Assembly (NCBI GenBank): GCA_038503075.1
Contig: JBCAML010000012.1
Span: forward strand, 1,488,001-1,552,000
DNA from: Gyromitra esculenta
Taxonomy: Eukaryota > Ascomycota > Pezizomycetes > Pezizales > Discinaceae
Length of the DNA stretch: 64,000 nt
Direction: 5' to 3'
Shown: one piece after another, positions 43,120 to 54,986 of the stretch
Position numbering within the stretch: position 1 is the stretch's first letter
Layout of the letters: every line of letters starts with the position of its first letter
The notes under the pieces: model-generated
Told to the model about the DNA's origin: nothing
Seen by the model: only the letters and a program-made list of their open reading frames with translations
Database searches by the model: none
Translations under genes and position numbers: made by a program

Positions 43120-45368
43120 TCATAACATCAGGAACAACTCTAATAGTCCCTCGAGTTCGTCGCTATCTGCATTGCTGGCAGCTTTGTAGTATCGGCCCCA
43201 AAATGGTGAATGCTCCATCCCTTTCCAAAAATTCAATATCCGAGTGCTCTCGAGTGAATATTTGGCGATATTGGAGCACGTCATTCCTGCACCACTGGTT
43301 GGGAATAATAGGACAGAGACAAGCAGAAGAAATGCCAAGTAATCGTCAGCAAACCTGGGCGTGTAACTCTTTTCCATGTCGCCAATTAGTTCTACTGGGC
43401 AGCAAATATAACCACCCTCATATAGCTTTTCTCGACCATCTAATTCCACGGCGTTTCCAAAGTCAATCAAGCAAGCTTGATCACCATTTACGATAATATT
43501 ATCGCAGCGGATGTCTCTGTGAACAATGTTCTGACTGTGAAGCCAGCGAATTCCTGCGAGGACACCTTTCAGAATATTCTGAATTGTTATATGCGAAAAA
43601 TGTCCATTTGGGTCCAGCCTTTTGCCCACTGGAATAATTCCAAATTCGTCCCAATTATCGGAAGCATAGATCAGCTTGGGAAGATGTGGGCAACCTCCTT
43701 TCTTACGGATCTTTTCCAAGAATCCGATCTCGCGTTCGATATCCGTATAACTATATCCTATTGCAGCTCGTTTGACGGCCATTGTCCTTGATTGAAATGG
43801 CCCCAGTTCGATTGTTGAGGGAACTTTGAACTCCCCGACAACGGAATGGCGAGGATTACCGAGTCTTCTTTCCATGGTTCCAAGAGCCGTGGAAAAGGCC
43901 GGCACGGTGGGGAAGTATTTGGTTTCGGCAAGGACGTTGTCCCGTAAGAATGTCAATGCTTCCGCAAATGAAATAGAGTCATACTGGATGATTTTGGAAT
44001 TTCTGCGCTCCACATTTTCGAGGACAAAGATGTGGTTTTGCTTAATATTAGAAAGAAGTGCAACGATTGAATTACGGCTTGGTTGGGCACGTCTCAGTGC
44101 AAAAAGGTAATCGAGAGTCTGTCCGAAGGCGATATCGTCTAACATCGGTGTCGACTTTAGCTCTATAACACAGTATACTGACATTGAATCAGGTTTCTTG
44201 TTTCCTCCAAGAGTTACCGTAATACCCGGGCTTAGGTCCTCGAGAAAGGTAGCTTTGTGGGTGTTGAAGACAGTCGCGCCGGGATGGCTTTTTGTCGGTT
44301 CTCTTTCTAGAAGCTCCTTCAACAAGTTCATAACATCTGGATACATGTGCTCTTCGTCTGGGAACTTTTTATCAACTAGATGTCTTACACGAGATTCTGG
44401 GAGTATATCTCGGCCTGCGAGAATGGAGAACTTTCGATTCGTTTGATGCCAGTCACTAGCTTTCACTTTTTTCCACGTATTTGTTCGAGAAACAGAAACT
44501 ATGAAACCTGTTAGCTCCAGATATAACAGCACGATCTACAAATTCCTCGCCTTCATACCGGTAAATTCTTCGCTTGTGCGTTGTGTGCTTCTGAAGAGGT
44601 CAGCTTGGCGCCATAAATAATGGATATCTGCATCCTTCAACATAATTTGATGTTGATAGTGAATGTCCTTTATTCGGGAGAGAAGTTAGTTGGAGTCGAT
44701 CTCGGAATTGACGGATTGCAAATGAACTATGTTTTTTCTTCCGTACCTTGTTGTGGAATTCCTGTGCCTTGACTTCGAGCTCCTTGGCTTTGAGGTGAAG
44801 ATCTTTCACTTTGAGTTCGTGATCGTTTGCTAGAACGCTTTTCTTGAGTTCGCGATCTTTTGTTAGAATGCTTTTCTTGAGTTCGCAATTTTTTTCCAGA
44901 ACACTTACTTTGATTTCGCAATCTCTTGCCAGAGCACTTGCTTTGGTTTCGTAACTTTTTTCCAGAACACTTACTTTGTTTTCATAATCTCTTGCCAGAA
45001 GGCTTGATTTGAGTTCGTAACCGTGTGCCAGAGCACTTGTTTGTTTTGTTGACTGGGTGGTGTATGCGTATTTAAGGTCGGTCACCAACCGTTCGAAAGC
45101 TTGCTGTCCACTACGATCCACTTGTAATCTTTTGATAAAAGCTGGAAATGTCAGACACGATCGGGATGGGAATGAAACCGTACTTACCATGCCACAGACT
45201 TCTCACGACAGGCTCGGTGAGACACTCATCATACTCGATATCAAGAACCCTACTGCTATTGTGAGAACGAGAGGGCTCGGGAGGAGGGGCCCGGGGCGAT
45301 GTATCGTCTGTTTGCGAAACAGCAAGGCTTGAGAAACCATCGACTATGTCGACCGGTGCGGATACCAT
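43120..45368 (-). CDS. Coiled-coil / PD-(D/E)XK nuclease-like / protein kinase fusion (CR-type), four exons
   Basis: Exons (minus): 45368-45188, 45141-44747, 44634-44559, 44507-43120; introns 46, 112 and 51 nt; 2040 nt coding (679 aa). Residues 1-60 are low complexity. From about 85 to 170 an 11-residue repeat (LARDYENKVSV, LEKSYETKASA type) predicts a long coiled coil. Then ADIHYLWRQADLFR, and a restriction-fold core with KKPD (D324) and VIELKS (E333, K335) followed by FGQTLDYL. The C-terminal kinase has MAVKRA (K463), HRDIRCDNIIV (D549) and LIDFGNA (D566). Nuclease-like plus kinase fusions are known among Crinkler/CR proteins of fungi and oomycetes; their roles are debated. All kinase catalytic residues seem present, so it may be active. 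No secretion signal is evident. The junctions of exon 3 are the least certain. Confidence 0.85.
44757..45040 (-). repeat. 33-nt coding repeats (11-residue coiled-coil units)
   Basis: Inside exon 2 of the kinase fusion gene. Seven to eight degenerate 33-nt units encode an 11-residue pattern with Leu, Lys/Arg and Glu at fixed positions. Hendecad periodicity of this kind is typical of a slightly right-handed coiled coil. Near-identical units suggest expansion by unequal exchange. Confidence 0.75.
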
Positions 45369-46008
45369 CTTTCTGCAAATCTCGCGGGAATGGGAAGCTT
45401 AGACGAAATCTTAAAATAAAGTAGGAGCCACAGATAAGATTATAAACAGCATTGATGTGTGGTGTGGGATGGACTTTAGGAGGACTGCTTTGGTAGATAA
45501 GGATGCGGAAAGCGGCAGAGGCTGCAGAGGATTGCGGCGAAACGGTAACCCTAATGGCCACATGACGTACCTGCACTAGTCTCCCAATAGCACGTACCAA
45601 CTTGCATCTTCGAGTGGAATGAAAATGGCATTTTCCAGTGAAATTTACTCATTCACCCCAACAACTCTATTCTTTTAAATTGAGCGCATACAGGTGAGAG
45701 ACTAGTCACATAGCATCAATAAGTTGCAGGATAAAGCGCTCCTGATTAGCAATACAACATTGAGACTTTCTTATAGAGTTGTGAGGATGTCTCGTGGAAA
45801 GCCATTGATCTGTGGCTCCTTAGCCGCTTGGTGCTTTACAATCCGTTCTCGGATCGGGCCTTGCGAGACCATTGCCTCTGGTTCCAATACCACATTCAGT
45901 GGCCAATAGGATAGCTAACTTACGGCTGTGATGAACAAGAACATAATGTCAATCAGTTCAAACGGAAACAAAAAGAGAAGTAGATACACTCAGATTCTGA
46001 TTCAGGAT
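45369..46008. other. No supported gene; upstream region of kinase fusion gene
   Basis: Probable promoter of the minus-strand fusion gene. Open frames (for example plus strand 45724-45909) have no recognised motif. Confidence 0.45.
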
Positions 46009-46082
46009 TCCTTAATGCCAGAGAATTAATCCCGCAGCGTATTCAGAAGAGTCGAAGTATTATTTCATTAAACCACATACCC
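46009..46082 (-). pseudogene. Degenerate tRNA relic
   Basis: The minus strand begins GGGTATGTGGTTTAATGAAATAATAC, closely like the 5' half of the tRNA at 11889-11991. The B-box (GGGATTAATTCTC) is degraded and no acceptor partner is visible. Confidence 0.4.
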
Positions 46083-46226
46083 GTGTCTCACAATGAGTTC
46101 ATCGAGCAACATATGATGGATGCGCAACACTATGCCCTTGTTGTAATGAAGGGAGTCTGTCCACAAGGTAAAGTTCTAGAAAGTGATTTAACTGCACTAC
46201 CAAGAAGGTTGTATATTCGCGACTAA

Positions 46227-47284
46227 GGGCGCATTCGGGAAATCTGGGAACCGGAAACGGCGTTTTGTGAAAGCTCCGTTTGCCAGTGGAAAATTGAGAA
46301 ATATTGAAACTGAGTTTTAGCCATTAGCAGAAATTTTTTTGCTGTTCGGCACCACCCACCTCTTGCTACAATCCACTTCCCGCTGCACAGCTATATCAAC
46401 TCAACAACATCATCCCCGCAATCATCAAATCCCGATTCGTTCAGACGTTACACGATACATTAACTGATCCCTATGGCGTCTCCCCAATCCACAGTTTGGA
46501 ATATGTACCGCGTGCATACCCAAGTTGGTATATATGCTCGGGCGAAAAAAGCATTTCTCAGTCAACGTGTGTTGTGTGGGGGTTTGCGCTGAGGAAAGAT
46601 GTTGTAGTAACGTGGTGATACTGCAGTTGTAGCCCGGAAGGTGTAGATGGAACGGAGTTTTGTGGAAAAAAAAGTAAGTATAGTGCGTGTACGCTTAAAC
46701 CTGGACCACCACTTTAGGTCGAAATACCGACACCCACAGCCAACTAGATTCCTTAAGAAAACTTGTGAAACCTAGAATGATAGTAATGAAGCTCTACAAG
46801 TTTTTGTAGGACATGGTGATAAGTGGTTGTGGTGGAATAAAACCTCATTTTTGGCTGTAAAAAGTTCAGTTTGGAACATTCTAAGAGATACTGCACACAT
46901 GACCAAATATACATAGAGGAACTTTAAATCAAATATCAGTTTTTAAAGCTTAGTTTAAGCATCAACACTAATAAAGTGACCATATCTGACAGCATTCATC
47001 TTTTAGGGCATTGGTGATTGAAATATTTAGGTTGATGATTTTTCTATAAAATTTAGTGAGGCACTGGCGAAGTTTTGTAAGACAAAGGCGTTCCACATAC
47101 CAATTTGATTGGTCTAGGTTTAAGCGTGCACGCACCATACTAGCTACTTTCCCTGAAACGGCGTTTTGACCGTATAACGGCGTTTTCTCTTGCCTTCACT
47201 AGGTGTGCCAGACACCCAAAGGTTTTTTGGAACGGAGTTTTGACCCCCAAATACCTCCGTTTTAGCTATTTCCCGAACGCGCCC
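46227..47284. mobile_element. PIF/Harbinger-like non-autonomous element (MITE), TSD TAA
   Basis: Terminal inverted repeats GGGCGCATTCGGGAAAT and (reverse strand) GGGCGCGTTCGGGAAAT, flanked by TAA at 46224-46226 and 47285-47287. The G-rich termini and 3-bp TAA duplication are typical of PIF/Harbinger and its MITEs. 1058 bp including an inner MITE; no transposase frame is seen. Confidence 0.85.
46681..47137. mobile_element. Tc1/mariner-like MITE nested in the Harbinger-like MITE
   Basis: Terminal inverted repeats of about 27 bp (TAGTGCGTGTACGCTTAAAC left; TGGTGCGTGCACGCTTAAAC on the reverse strand right) flanked by TA on both sides. 457 bp, no coding capacity. A TA target points to the Tc1/mariner superfamily, which is an inference from the duplication only. 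Confidence 0.75.
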
Positions 47285-47287
47285 TAA

Positions 47288-48093
47288 GTTAGGCAACGCA
47301 ACAACACTGGGTTATATCGTATGTTAATTATATCGGTTAAATGAACCCTATATCAGAAGCATACTAACACAGTCCGCAAAATCTCCAACTCCTCATTACA
47401 TGACGGCACCTTATACTTTTTTCATATACATACTCGGTAGTTCTGAAACAAAGCGCATGGAGCAGAATCAAGGTTTCTGTTCGAGCCCTTTCACCCCCTG
47501 ATGGCGAAAAAAACAGAAATTCAAGCCTATCAATTATAACAACCTGTGGCCCTGGATAGATTGGACGGCTTGAATCTTGACTAATATTCCGTGAGCCCTC
47601 GAGGTCAGCTGTATGGCATATTACGACCACTTCATTGCAGGTTTCGTATACGAGTATTCTTTGGCCCAAGACACTGAGAGTTATACGCGGTAAAGCCCAC
47701 ATCCTAGGTAGCTAGCCTGTGTCGTGGGCTGATATACCTAAGTGGCCCGAATTCATGGATAGCCCAACACGAACCCATTATTCAGCCAATGGGGTATCCT
47801 GCTACAGGAATGAGCAGTAAGCAATCACGCCCAAGTGAACCTTATAGACGTCCCACCTGACTGGATTTGTTCGCTGGCGGCGAATAGCATGCGAGGATCG
47901 GCAGATGGTATAAGCTGTATTGCGCGATAAATGGGGCTATGGCGGGCGTGACGGGACGTTGGACACGGTCAGTTGGCGGTGTAGGAGTTTCGTTTTATGC
48001 ATTCACAGCCTAGATACCGATATTCCCCTGAGCTCAAGGGTGTCTGTCATCCCTTTCTGGCCGTCACCACTTCATGGAATCTTTATACAACGA
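47288..48093. other. No supported gene
   Basis: Between the MITE and the LINE fragment. The minus-strand frame at 47364-47702 has no motif and no exon context. Confidence 0.45.
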
Positions 48094-48107
48094 CTATATT
48101 GTAGCTG

Positions 48108-48554
48108 CAGATCGATAGATGGATGTATCGTTCGCGCATCCAACCCGTAGGTTATGGCGGTTGCACCAATAACTAAATAACAAAAAACATAAAACGAAAA
48201 CGAAAAACAAAACAAAAACAAAAAACACACAACCAACTCGCACACACTACTCCGGTCTAACTAACAAAATACTAACATATAGTACCTTACTACAATCCAC
48301 CCTTTCTCCGCCTGTTCAATTTTACTCTCTCTCTAGCCCGCCAAATCCCCACTCCAATTCTCTATCTTCCTTTGCCCCTTCCTCTCTTACACTCCTTACA
48401 ATTTCTTTAAATTCTTTCCAGATCTTAACCGCCCATTCTATCCCCTCTTCAGTATAAAGTAGCTCATAACTTCCTACTTTTTTCTCCATCCCCTTTTCCG
48501 CTCCTCCTCTCGAGTCTATCGTAAATCCGCAATGTTCTAACACATGCCGGACGT
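48108..48554 (-). mobile_element. 5'-truncated LINE copy, 14-bp TSD
   Basis: Flanked by CTATATTGTAGCTG at 48094-48107 and 48555-48568. On the minus strand: the end of an ORF, a T-rich 3' UTR, the shared CGCCATAACC..GGGTTGGATGCG block, and a short degenerate tetranucleotide tail (CATCCATCTATCGATC type). Target-primed reverse transcription with 5' truncation explains the structure. Confidence 0.85.
48322..48543 (-). pseudogene. C-terminal end of LINE ORF2
   Basis: The frame contains ELLYTEEGIEWAVKIWKEFK and ends ELEWGFGGLERE. It aligns with the product at 55199-55387 (ELLYSQDGVEHGVKIWREFK ... LEWGYGDLAK). An (L)LLYTxEG.....(K)FW/IW.EF block near the C terminus is seen in fungal Tad-like LINE ORF2 proteins after RNase H. 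Only the last 73 codons are present. Confidence 0.65.
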
Positions 48555-48568
48555 CTATATTGTAGCTG

Positions 48569-50354
48569 TGTTCTCCACCAATTAAGCATTAATCTTCATC
48601 CAGCACCTCAACTATTTTCCCGATATTTGGCTTGTGAGGAGTCTCGAAGTTTCCACCAGTCGATAGCTTCTCCCACTGTGTTACCAGCACCTTCAGATCG
48701 GTGCCTCAGGGCAGTCGAATTTTAGTTCCACATTCAAGACTGTCGGTGTCCTTCTGTCCTTAAAATCAAGTCGCCTACCAGAAACCTTCTCGAGACGATT
48801 ACCTAGCCTGTTAGTTTTAAAGTGACGATAGCAACTCAAGATGCTCATACCGTTATGATTGAAAGAACTAGTTGAGCGATCTCTTTTTCACGCCTCCTAG
48901 CCGAAAACTGTGAATAGGGTAATATTTAATGGTGCTGGTATTGTGAGATATACTGACGGGAGAGAAATCACAGGCGCTATTATTTATAGATTATAGGCTA
49001 TCATTTTATGTCCTGAACTACTCCTGCCGTACTCCTTTCAACAATCCCCAGCATCAGGTTGCCCCCTCAACACGCGCCGCATTTGCTTTTTGCCGGTGAA
49101 AGACGAAAAAATGGATAGGCCTTCTATATTACCGGGTGTATACACCTATTTTGCCTCTTCAAAACGAGATGCGTCGTATCTTGTAGTCCTAGAAGGAGAT
49201 GTGCTAAGTAATATATCTTAGCTATCCTTGGTTGCAATTGCCGATTCTCACAGGAAGCCTAGGAGGTAGACCATACTGTTTTTCTTCGCTAATTAATACA
49301 TCAAGCAAGTATGTTAACGGGATGTCCGTCCCATTGATCAAGGTGCTCCACTGGCGGTTCGGATATCCCACATCAAAGCTTGACGAATGGAGCCTTATCT
49401 GTGAATGTGGCTGCTTCGCGTACCGAGCCGAACAGTGCTGTATGCCTGATGTCTCCGGATGATCGAAGGACTGACAGGCGGGAGTGCTTCTCTCGGGACA
49501 TCAGATGTCCATGAATAAGACACAAGTATTGTTTTCCAGTGACCCTGTGGCGGAATGGCATTGTTCGAATGCAATCACAAGGTAAGACAAGGACGGATAT
49601 GTCCGGGGGGAAATATCTGTAGTCACTGCTGACGCTGTTAGTATTTCGTTTATACGATTAAAATGCAAGGTTTACGGTGAGACGCGCGGGGTTCAATACA
49701 CCGATTACACTCATCGTCGCAAAATTCACTGTCTGGAATAACATGGACAACCCCAAACGCATCAGGATCGCTAGTTCTAAAACTAGAGACCGGCATTATC
49801 TCGCCTATCTTCGTGATGAACCATCTACCGGGCAATTCCGAAGTCATCTAAGCTGGGTGTTTTGGTCTGAATTTTTTTCTGTTGATCGGTAGCGGGGATG
49901 AATCCACGCCGTTTGTTCGATCAATCAGACCCCGTAGTCGTAGTGGATAGTCACTGCAATAGCAATTCTATAGACTGCTACTGAATCTGTGTTTAGAGCA
50001 AATGCTTTCGTTCGAGATAGGGCCCCTCGCGCAAAGTTGGGATTGCATCGTTGTTAGTCGTTCGGTGGAAAGCGGGGATAGCGACGGTAGGGTTGTTGAG
50101 TGTGGTTTGCGTCTCTCCGCGTGGCTTAAAATGGAGAGTGTGAGAAAACTTAGGAGGTTTAGGAATTGGCGAATAAGAATTTCGACTGAGCATACTTTCA
50201 ATTTGCTTCTTCACCTCGCAGCAGCCAGATGAAGATGCAAATTTAGAGAGAACCGGAAATCCGATCCACTCCGTGGGGTTGAAAAAGCAGCCGAAGCCAC
50301 AAAAAGAAGCCACGTTCTGAAGGCCAACAGGAACAGCAAGTTTCGAGAAGCATA
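48569..50354. other. No supported gene
   Basis: Many short open frames on both strands without motif. The minus-strand frame 49993-50508 (171 codons) is long but partly formed by the repeats at 50355-50474 and may belong to the 3' flank of the next gene. Confidence 0.4.
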
Positions 50355-50474
50355 GGGACCCACCGGTTCTGGGGACCGGTGGTAAGATTGATGAGCCAAA
50401 GGAACACTGGAACAGAGAGGGTAGATCTCTCAGTCCAAAAGCAAAGGGAACCACCAGTTCTGGGGACCGGTGGT
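50355..50474. repeat. Two copies of a palindromic 25-mer
   Basis: CCACCGGTTCTGGGGACCGG and CCACCAGTTCTGGGGACCGG (both continuing TGGT), about 91 bp apart. Each can fold as CCACCGGT / ACCGGTGG around TCTGGGG. The function is unknown. Confidence 0.6.
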
Positions 50475-50563
50475 GGAGGAACAAAGCCAGAATTAATCCG
50501 AAGACCAAAACCGACCGGGAACCGATAGGCCAATAATAGCATCGGAATGCTCTTTTAGTTTGG

Positions 50564-51229
50564 TTAATAATAACTCTTCCTCATCTCTTTTCCGTCTTTT
50601 TTATATGTTAATATTTTATCTTTTTTTTGTAATTTTTGGGGGGTGGGGGATGAGGGGGGTGGGTATCCTTGGGTAATGCTATAACGACGCGATTCAAATT
50701 CGCGCTTATCTTCCGCCTCGCAATATCGAAAAAAGGAAAGAACTATAAGCATAACTATAAGCAAAAAGAAACAACGAAAGAGGATAACGGGATAGGATGA
50801 TTCTGTGCTGTTGGCCATGTCATCGGAATAGAAATCCGAGCCATATCCGGGATCGCTTGTGATTGCAGAATACGAACCGCAGCTTGAAAAGAGAGAATTA
50901 GTACAAGATATCGCGAAAGAGGAGAGGATTAGAGAAAGATTGACTTACCAACAGTAATCGTAGTCGTGATCATACCCATCTAGATACTGCTCACCGGTCA
51001 AGAGAAAATAGATGAGAGATACTAACGACTGTGCGAGGCCTTCAAGAAGTACTGCCCAGAGGGACTTCTCCTGGGAGCGAGAAGAATGGTAGCAAGAGTT
51101 ACAGCGATAGTGGCAAGAAGTCATTTTTCGCAGTGTGGCAGTGTGAATGAGGAGGATATCGGAGATGGAGAAGAAAGAAGGAGGGAGCGGGGGAAGCGAG
51201 GGATATTTATGGAATTCGCTGTCGGCCAA
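50564..51229 (-). CDS. Small membrane protein, two exons, unknown function
   Basis: Exon 1 51229-50949, intron 66 nt (GTAAGT ... CAAG), exon 2 50882-50564; 600 nt coding (199 aa). A second in-frame ATG at 51124 gives 164 aa and may be the true start. A Cys-rich start (MTSCHYRCNSC) is followed by a moderately hydrophobic stretch (LLEGLAQSLVSLIYFLL), a Tyr/Asp/Gly-rich middle crossing the splice (DYDYC-CGSY) and one strong membrane helix (VILFRCFFLLIVMLIVLSFF). A basic, proline-containing tail ends KKDGKEMRKSYY. The cysteine- and tyrosine-rich part facing the other side of the membrane from a basic tail suggests a surface or vacuolar single-pass protein. I do not recognise a family. Confidence 0.65.
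50637..50663 (+). other. G-quadruplex-capable tract
   Basis: Four or more runs of three to seven G (GGGGGGG T GGGGG ATGA GGGGGG T GGG). On the minus strand this encodes the PPPSSPTP stretch of the membrane protein, so the RNA is C-rich and the non-template strand of that gene does not carry the G-runs. Confidence 0.6.
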
Positions 51230-54200
51230 TTTCCGCTTGGCGTTGCATTAGCTTGTCGGTCAAGGTGAAGACTAATGCAGGTTGGCGCGGTTCTTTGGAA
51301 AATCCAGTTGGATGCGTTGGTGGGCAAAGTTCATAGAATGAAGTTTGGACAGGTTGCCAAGCTTTGGGTGGTTCCAAAACCTCGAGCAGCGCCAACAGAG
51401 CATAATCTTGCTCCAAGAGAGCTCAAAGAAACCGGGCCCATATTCTAGGCAATCGCTATTACTGTTTACTTTTGTTGACGAAAATGGAGTTTATGAAATC
51501 AATTAGGCAAAACCGAGATATCGTTGGATATTCATCTTAGTGGGCAATGTCACAGGCGATGCCGCGTAGTCACAGATGCACCGTTGGACTGTCCGCATGA
51601 AGCGCTCCCGAAGACGAGAGCCATTTACAATCGACTTAATTAGAGAAAGGAGGTTCCCAGAGAGCCTCCGGTATCAACTAGATCACCTTCCAAAATTACC
51701 ACCGCCGCCAGTCTTACCGATCACCAGGAATGGCCTCCGCGGCGGAGGAACCAACTGGTTCGCGGCTATACCAGACTGTGTCTCTGACATTCATATCCTG
51801 CTTTAATGCGAACATTTCCCTTGCAGAGCGCATGAATGTACCCCGGATCTAGACCATACGAATTACCCCGTTTTTCCTTAGATGAGAGGCTTTTCTTGCA
51901 GGTCTCCGATTTTGCGCTTCCGACACGACGGGATATGATCCTGTTCAGCACGACCGATGGGTCATTGTAATCATAACACGGTCTCTTCTCTTCCAGGCTA
52001 TTCGGTTCAGAAATCAAGGATATCTGACGTATGCGGACCATGGCCGCAACGAAGCAAGAATAACATACGGAAAGAAGGAGTGGAAAAAGCACAAATTATA
52101 AATCGGACGGGCTCAATCGATGATGGTTAAGAATATCTAGACTATCGAGTCAATAACGCTCTTGCCTTCACGTGATACAGGCAGTGCTACGGTCCAGTGT
52201 TCAACTGCGTCTAAATTGCTCATACTACTACTGCCCTGGTTTAAAAGTAGCCTAGCCTCCATGCGAGTGCCCAAGGACATCTCATATGTGTTCCCTTGCA
52301 ATTTTTGAACTGCTTGCTTTAGCTAATCAGCGCTCATGTCGAACGAACCGTGATGATGAATTACACGGAGCAAAGAGTGTTTTGCTTATCTAGCGGTGGG
52401 TCAGATACGGCTACATCGCGTTCGCGGTGTTATTGGCAACGACCCTTGCGCATGATATCTGGCCGGGGATGGTAGACAGGGCGCTAAACTCTCATTATCG
52501 CTCAACCTCCTTAGATAACGCGTATAGGGTCAGTCGGAAAATCGTCAACTACTAACCAGCTGCCAGTTGATGAGAACGGTGAATGGGATTAAACTTAATG
52601 GAGCACCGGGCTAAAACACCTTGTGGTATGTGCATTATTATACAATCCGCCTCTAGCTGGGAGGTATCTACTGGCGATGGGGCCTCCTCAAGATCAGATA
52701 CCTTCTAGAAAAGATCTAGAATCCCTTATTGTTTTTTAACCACCTACGCGCACCGTTGAACCGTAGTGGTTCTTTCGTTGTCTCCTTGTCTGTTTTACGA
52801 ATTTAGTTCACGGCTGATAACTGCTTGCATATGACTGATGCTACCAGAAAAGACCCTAGGGGTCAGATCAAGGGTCTTACGTTAGGCACCGGTGCCCAAT
52901 GATTTAGCTGGAGATATTGCCTACCATCAGAAAATTCAACAGAGCGGCCCTTGGTCCCGTAGCCAAGGCAATGTCCCTCTCCATTCCAGTGATAGAGGGA
53001 CAATGTTTTCTCACTCCGACAACATCATAAACCTGAGGTGACGAGTGCTTCCCAGAACGTAAGTTCAAGTATCCTTATTTGTTAGAAGAAACTTAGCGGA
53101 GCAACCGTCTTGTGGTCCCTCAACTCTGTGCTTCACATTATCTACGCTGATTCTCTCTTAGCTTATCATATACCTCTCGAACTCTAACATCAGATAGAAG
53201 GGATAAATAGTTGATGTATTTATTCACATCAGATACAAAGATCGACAGCTATTCACATGAGCTTGCTCGCACACTTAACATTAGTGTCGTTGATATTTCT
53301 ATATTGCCAGTACAATGCGAGTACCCCGACCGTCAGGGAGATAGCGGTTTGAGCTCACTTATAGAAACACTTAGTTGAGTAAAGCAACCTGGAAATCACT
53401 CACCCACCTCGTGTATGAATAGTAAAATGTCAGTAAGGGTCAGCGCACGAAAAACGAACTATATTTCATCGACGACGCACAATTCCCTCCGATTTGTCAA
53501 GCCCTTCGCGATGAAGGCTCTGCTGCGTGTCTCAGTCTCCGAGATAGCTAGGATGAAGACAGAACCTTTGCGAGTATAGGATAGCGGGATCGTCTATTTT
53601 CCTCCAGATACGAGGTTTGTGAACAATTATTTACAATGCAGGCCTCCTTGACGGCTCCGTTGCTGAGCGTATTTCCCTGCAGACTTGCGTTCTGTTAGAA
53701 ATTATTGGTCTGATCTTGTATCCATAGGAAGCAAAATGTATAGCGCCCCTCGATCAGTTCGATCTCAACCCTGTCTTACAGTTCCGGCGGCGATCTAACT
53801 CCTGCGGTCTGTCATCACCGTAAATGGTCCTCTATCAGAGAGAGCGTCGGAAATACCTGGGAAGTGATATCAGCCACGGATCCTTCTCCTCGCAATCTCA
53901 TGCACTCATTTTTATGAAGATGGTATCTGAATCGTGTTAGACATGCTGTCTGATGGTCCGTGAGCAATCGAGATGTCTCATCGCTGTGGCCCTGTAGTTT
54001 CTATTTCCTTCTCGGTGTGGAGAATGCCTTGATAAACTACAGCGGCGGGTATTCGGGAATGTTCTGCTCCAGGGCTTGCATCCAGCGAATCCTGTTCGCG
54101 CTGTGCTTTGCAGACTTGTAGTTGTTGCATTCCATCGTTAGGTTAGCTACGTGGGTCTGGTCTTTATTCGCCATTATGAACTATTTCCCACAATGGTTAC

Positions 54201-54976
54201 ACTTTCACTTCACTATCATTGCAGTCCATCGTTTAATTTGCGGGCAACTGGTGGGTTAATCCAAATATATCAATCGAACGCGGTAAAACGAAATCTCGCC
54301 GGCAAAGCTTGCCCATGTTAAGTCTGTTGATTTGGCAGTTAAGAAATAACTGTCCATATCGAAAACGCACCTTAAAGGGTCGCCCGATATTTTATTTCGA
54401 TCGGGAGTCTGGATCCACCATTGTAGCATCCGTCCGAAATCTTACAGCCTGTCTCATTCTAGTATTGATCTGCTTCGCAGGGGATCAGGTATTTGTTCGT
54501 GACGACTTGCATAGTACGGAATTCGTTACTTGAGGCCCTATTTTTCCCTCCTTGAGGATTGAGCTTAAGTGTCCAGCAATGCTCTGGAATTGTCGCTCGC
54601 TCCTCCTCTATTACAGTTCCGATAAGCAGTATCATGAATGTCGCGGAAATTGCTCCCTATAGGGCTTGTGAGTCGATGGCGACAGGTATGAGTCGCGTAT
54701 GATATGTGATTACTCTCCTTTCCGCGACCCTTTCGTCTATATATACGTATCTCCATACTAGCTGAGCAAGTCAAGGTAGGTTTCTATATTTACGCTCAGT
54801 TAGTCAATTATCTTGGATCAGAGTCATGCGTATATTTATCCTACTATTCTCCCCGATTCGGGGCTCCAATCGCTAGGTATCGGCCTCAGCTGCTCGTTAG
54901 TTGTTGCTGTTGTACTTGTTTATTCATTAGGTACATTCAACCCGAAGGTTATGGTACATGTACTCTTAAGACCACA
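51230..54976. other. No confident gene; one possible small secreted-type frame
   Basis: The minus-strand frame 51766-52092 (108 codons) starts with a hydrophobic signal-like segment (LFPLLLSVCYSCFVAAM) and contains two or three cysteines after it. Without splice or homology support I keep it as a possibility only. The remainder, 52.1-55.0 kb, shows only short open frames. Confidence 0.35.
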
Positions 54977-54986
54977 AAACTGACTA

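Noticed and set aside
49993..50508. 171-codon minus-strand frame
   Set aside because: Largely formed by the palindromic repeats; no start context, splice support or domain.
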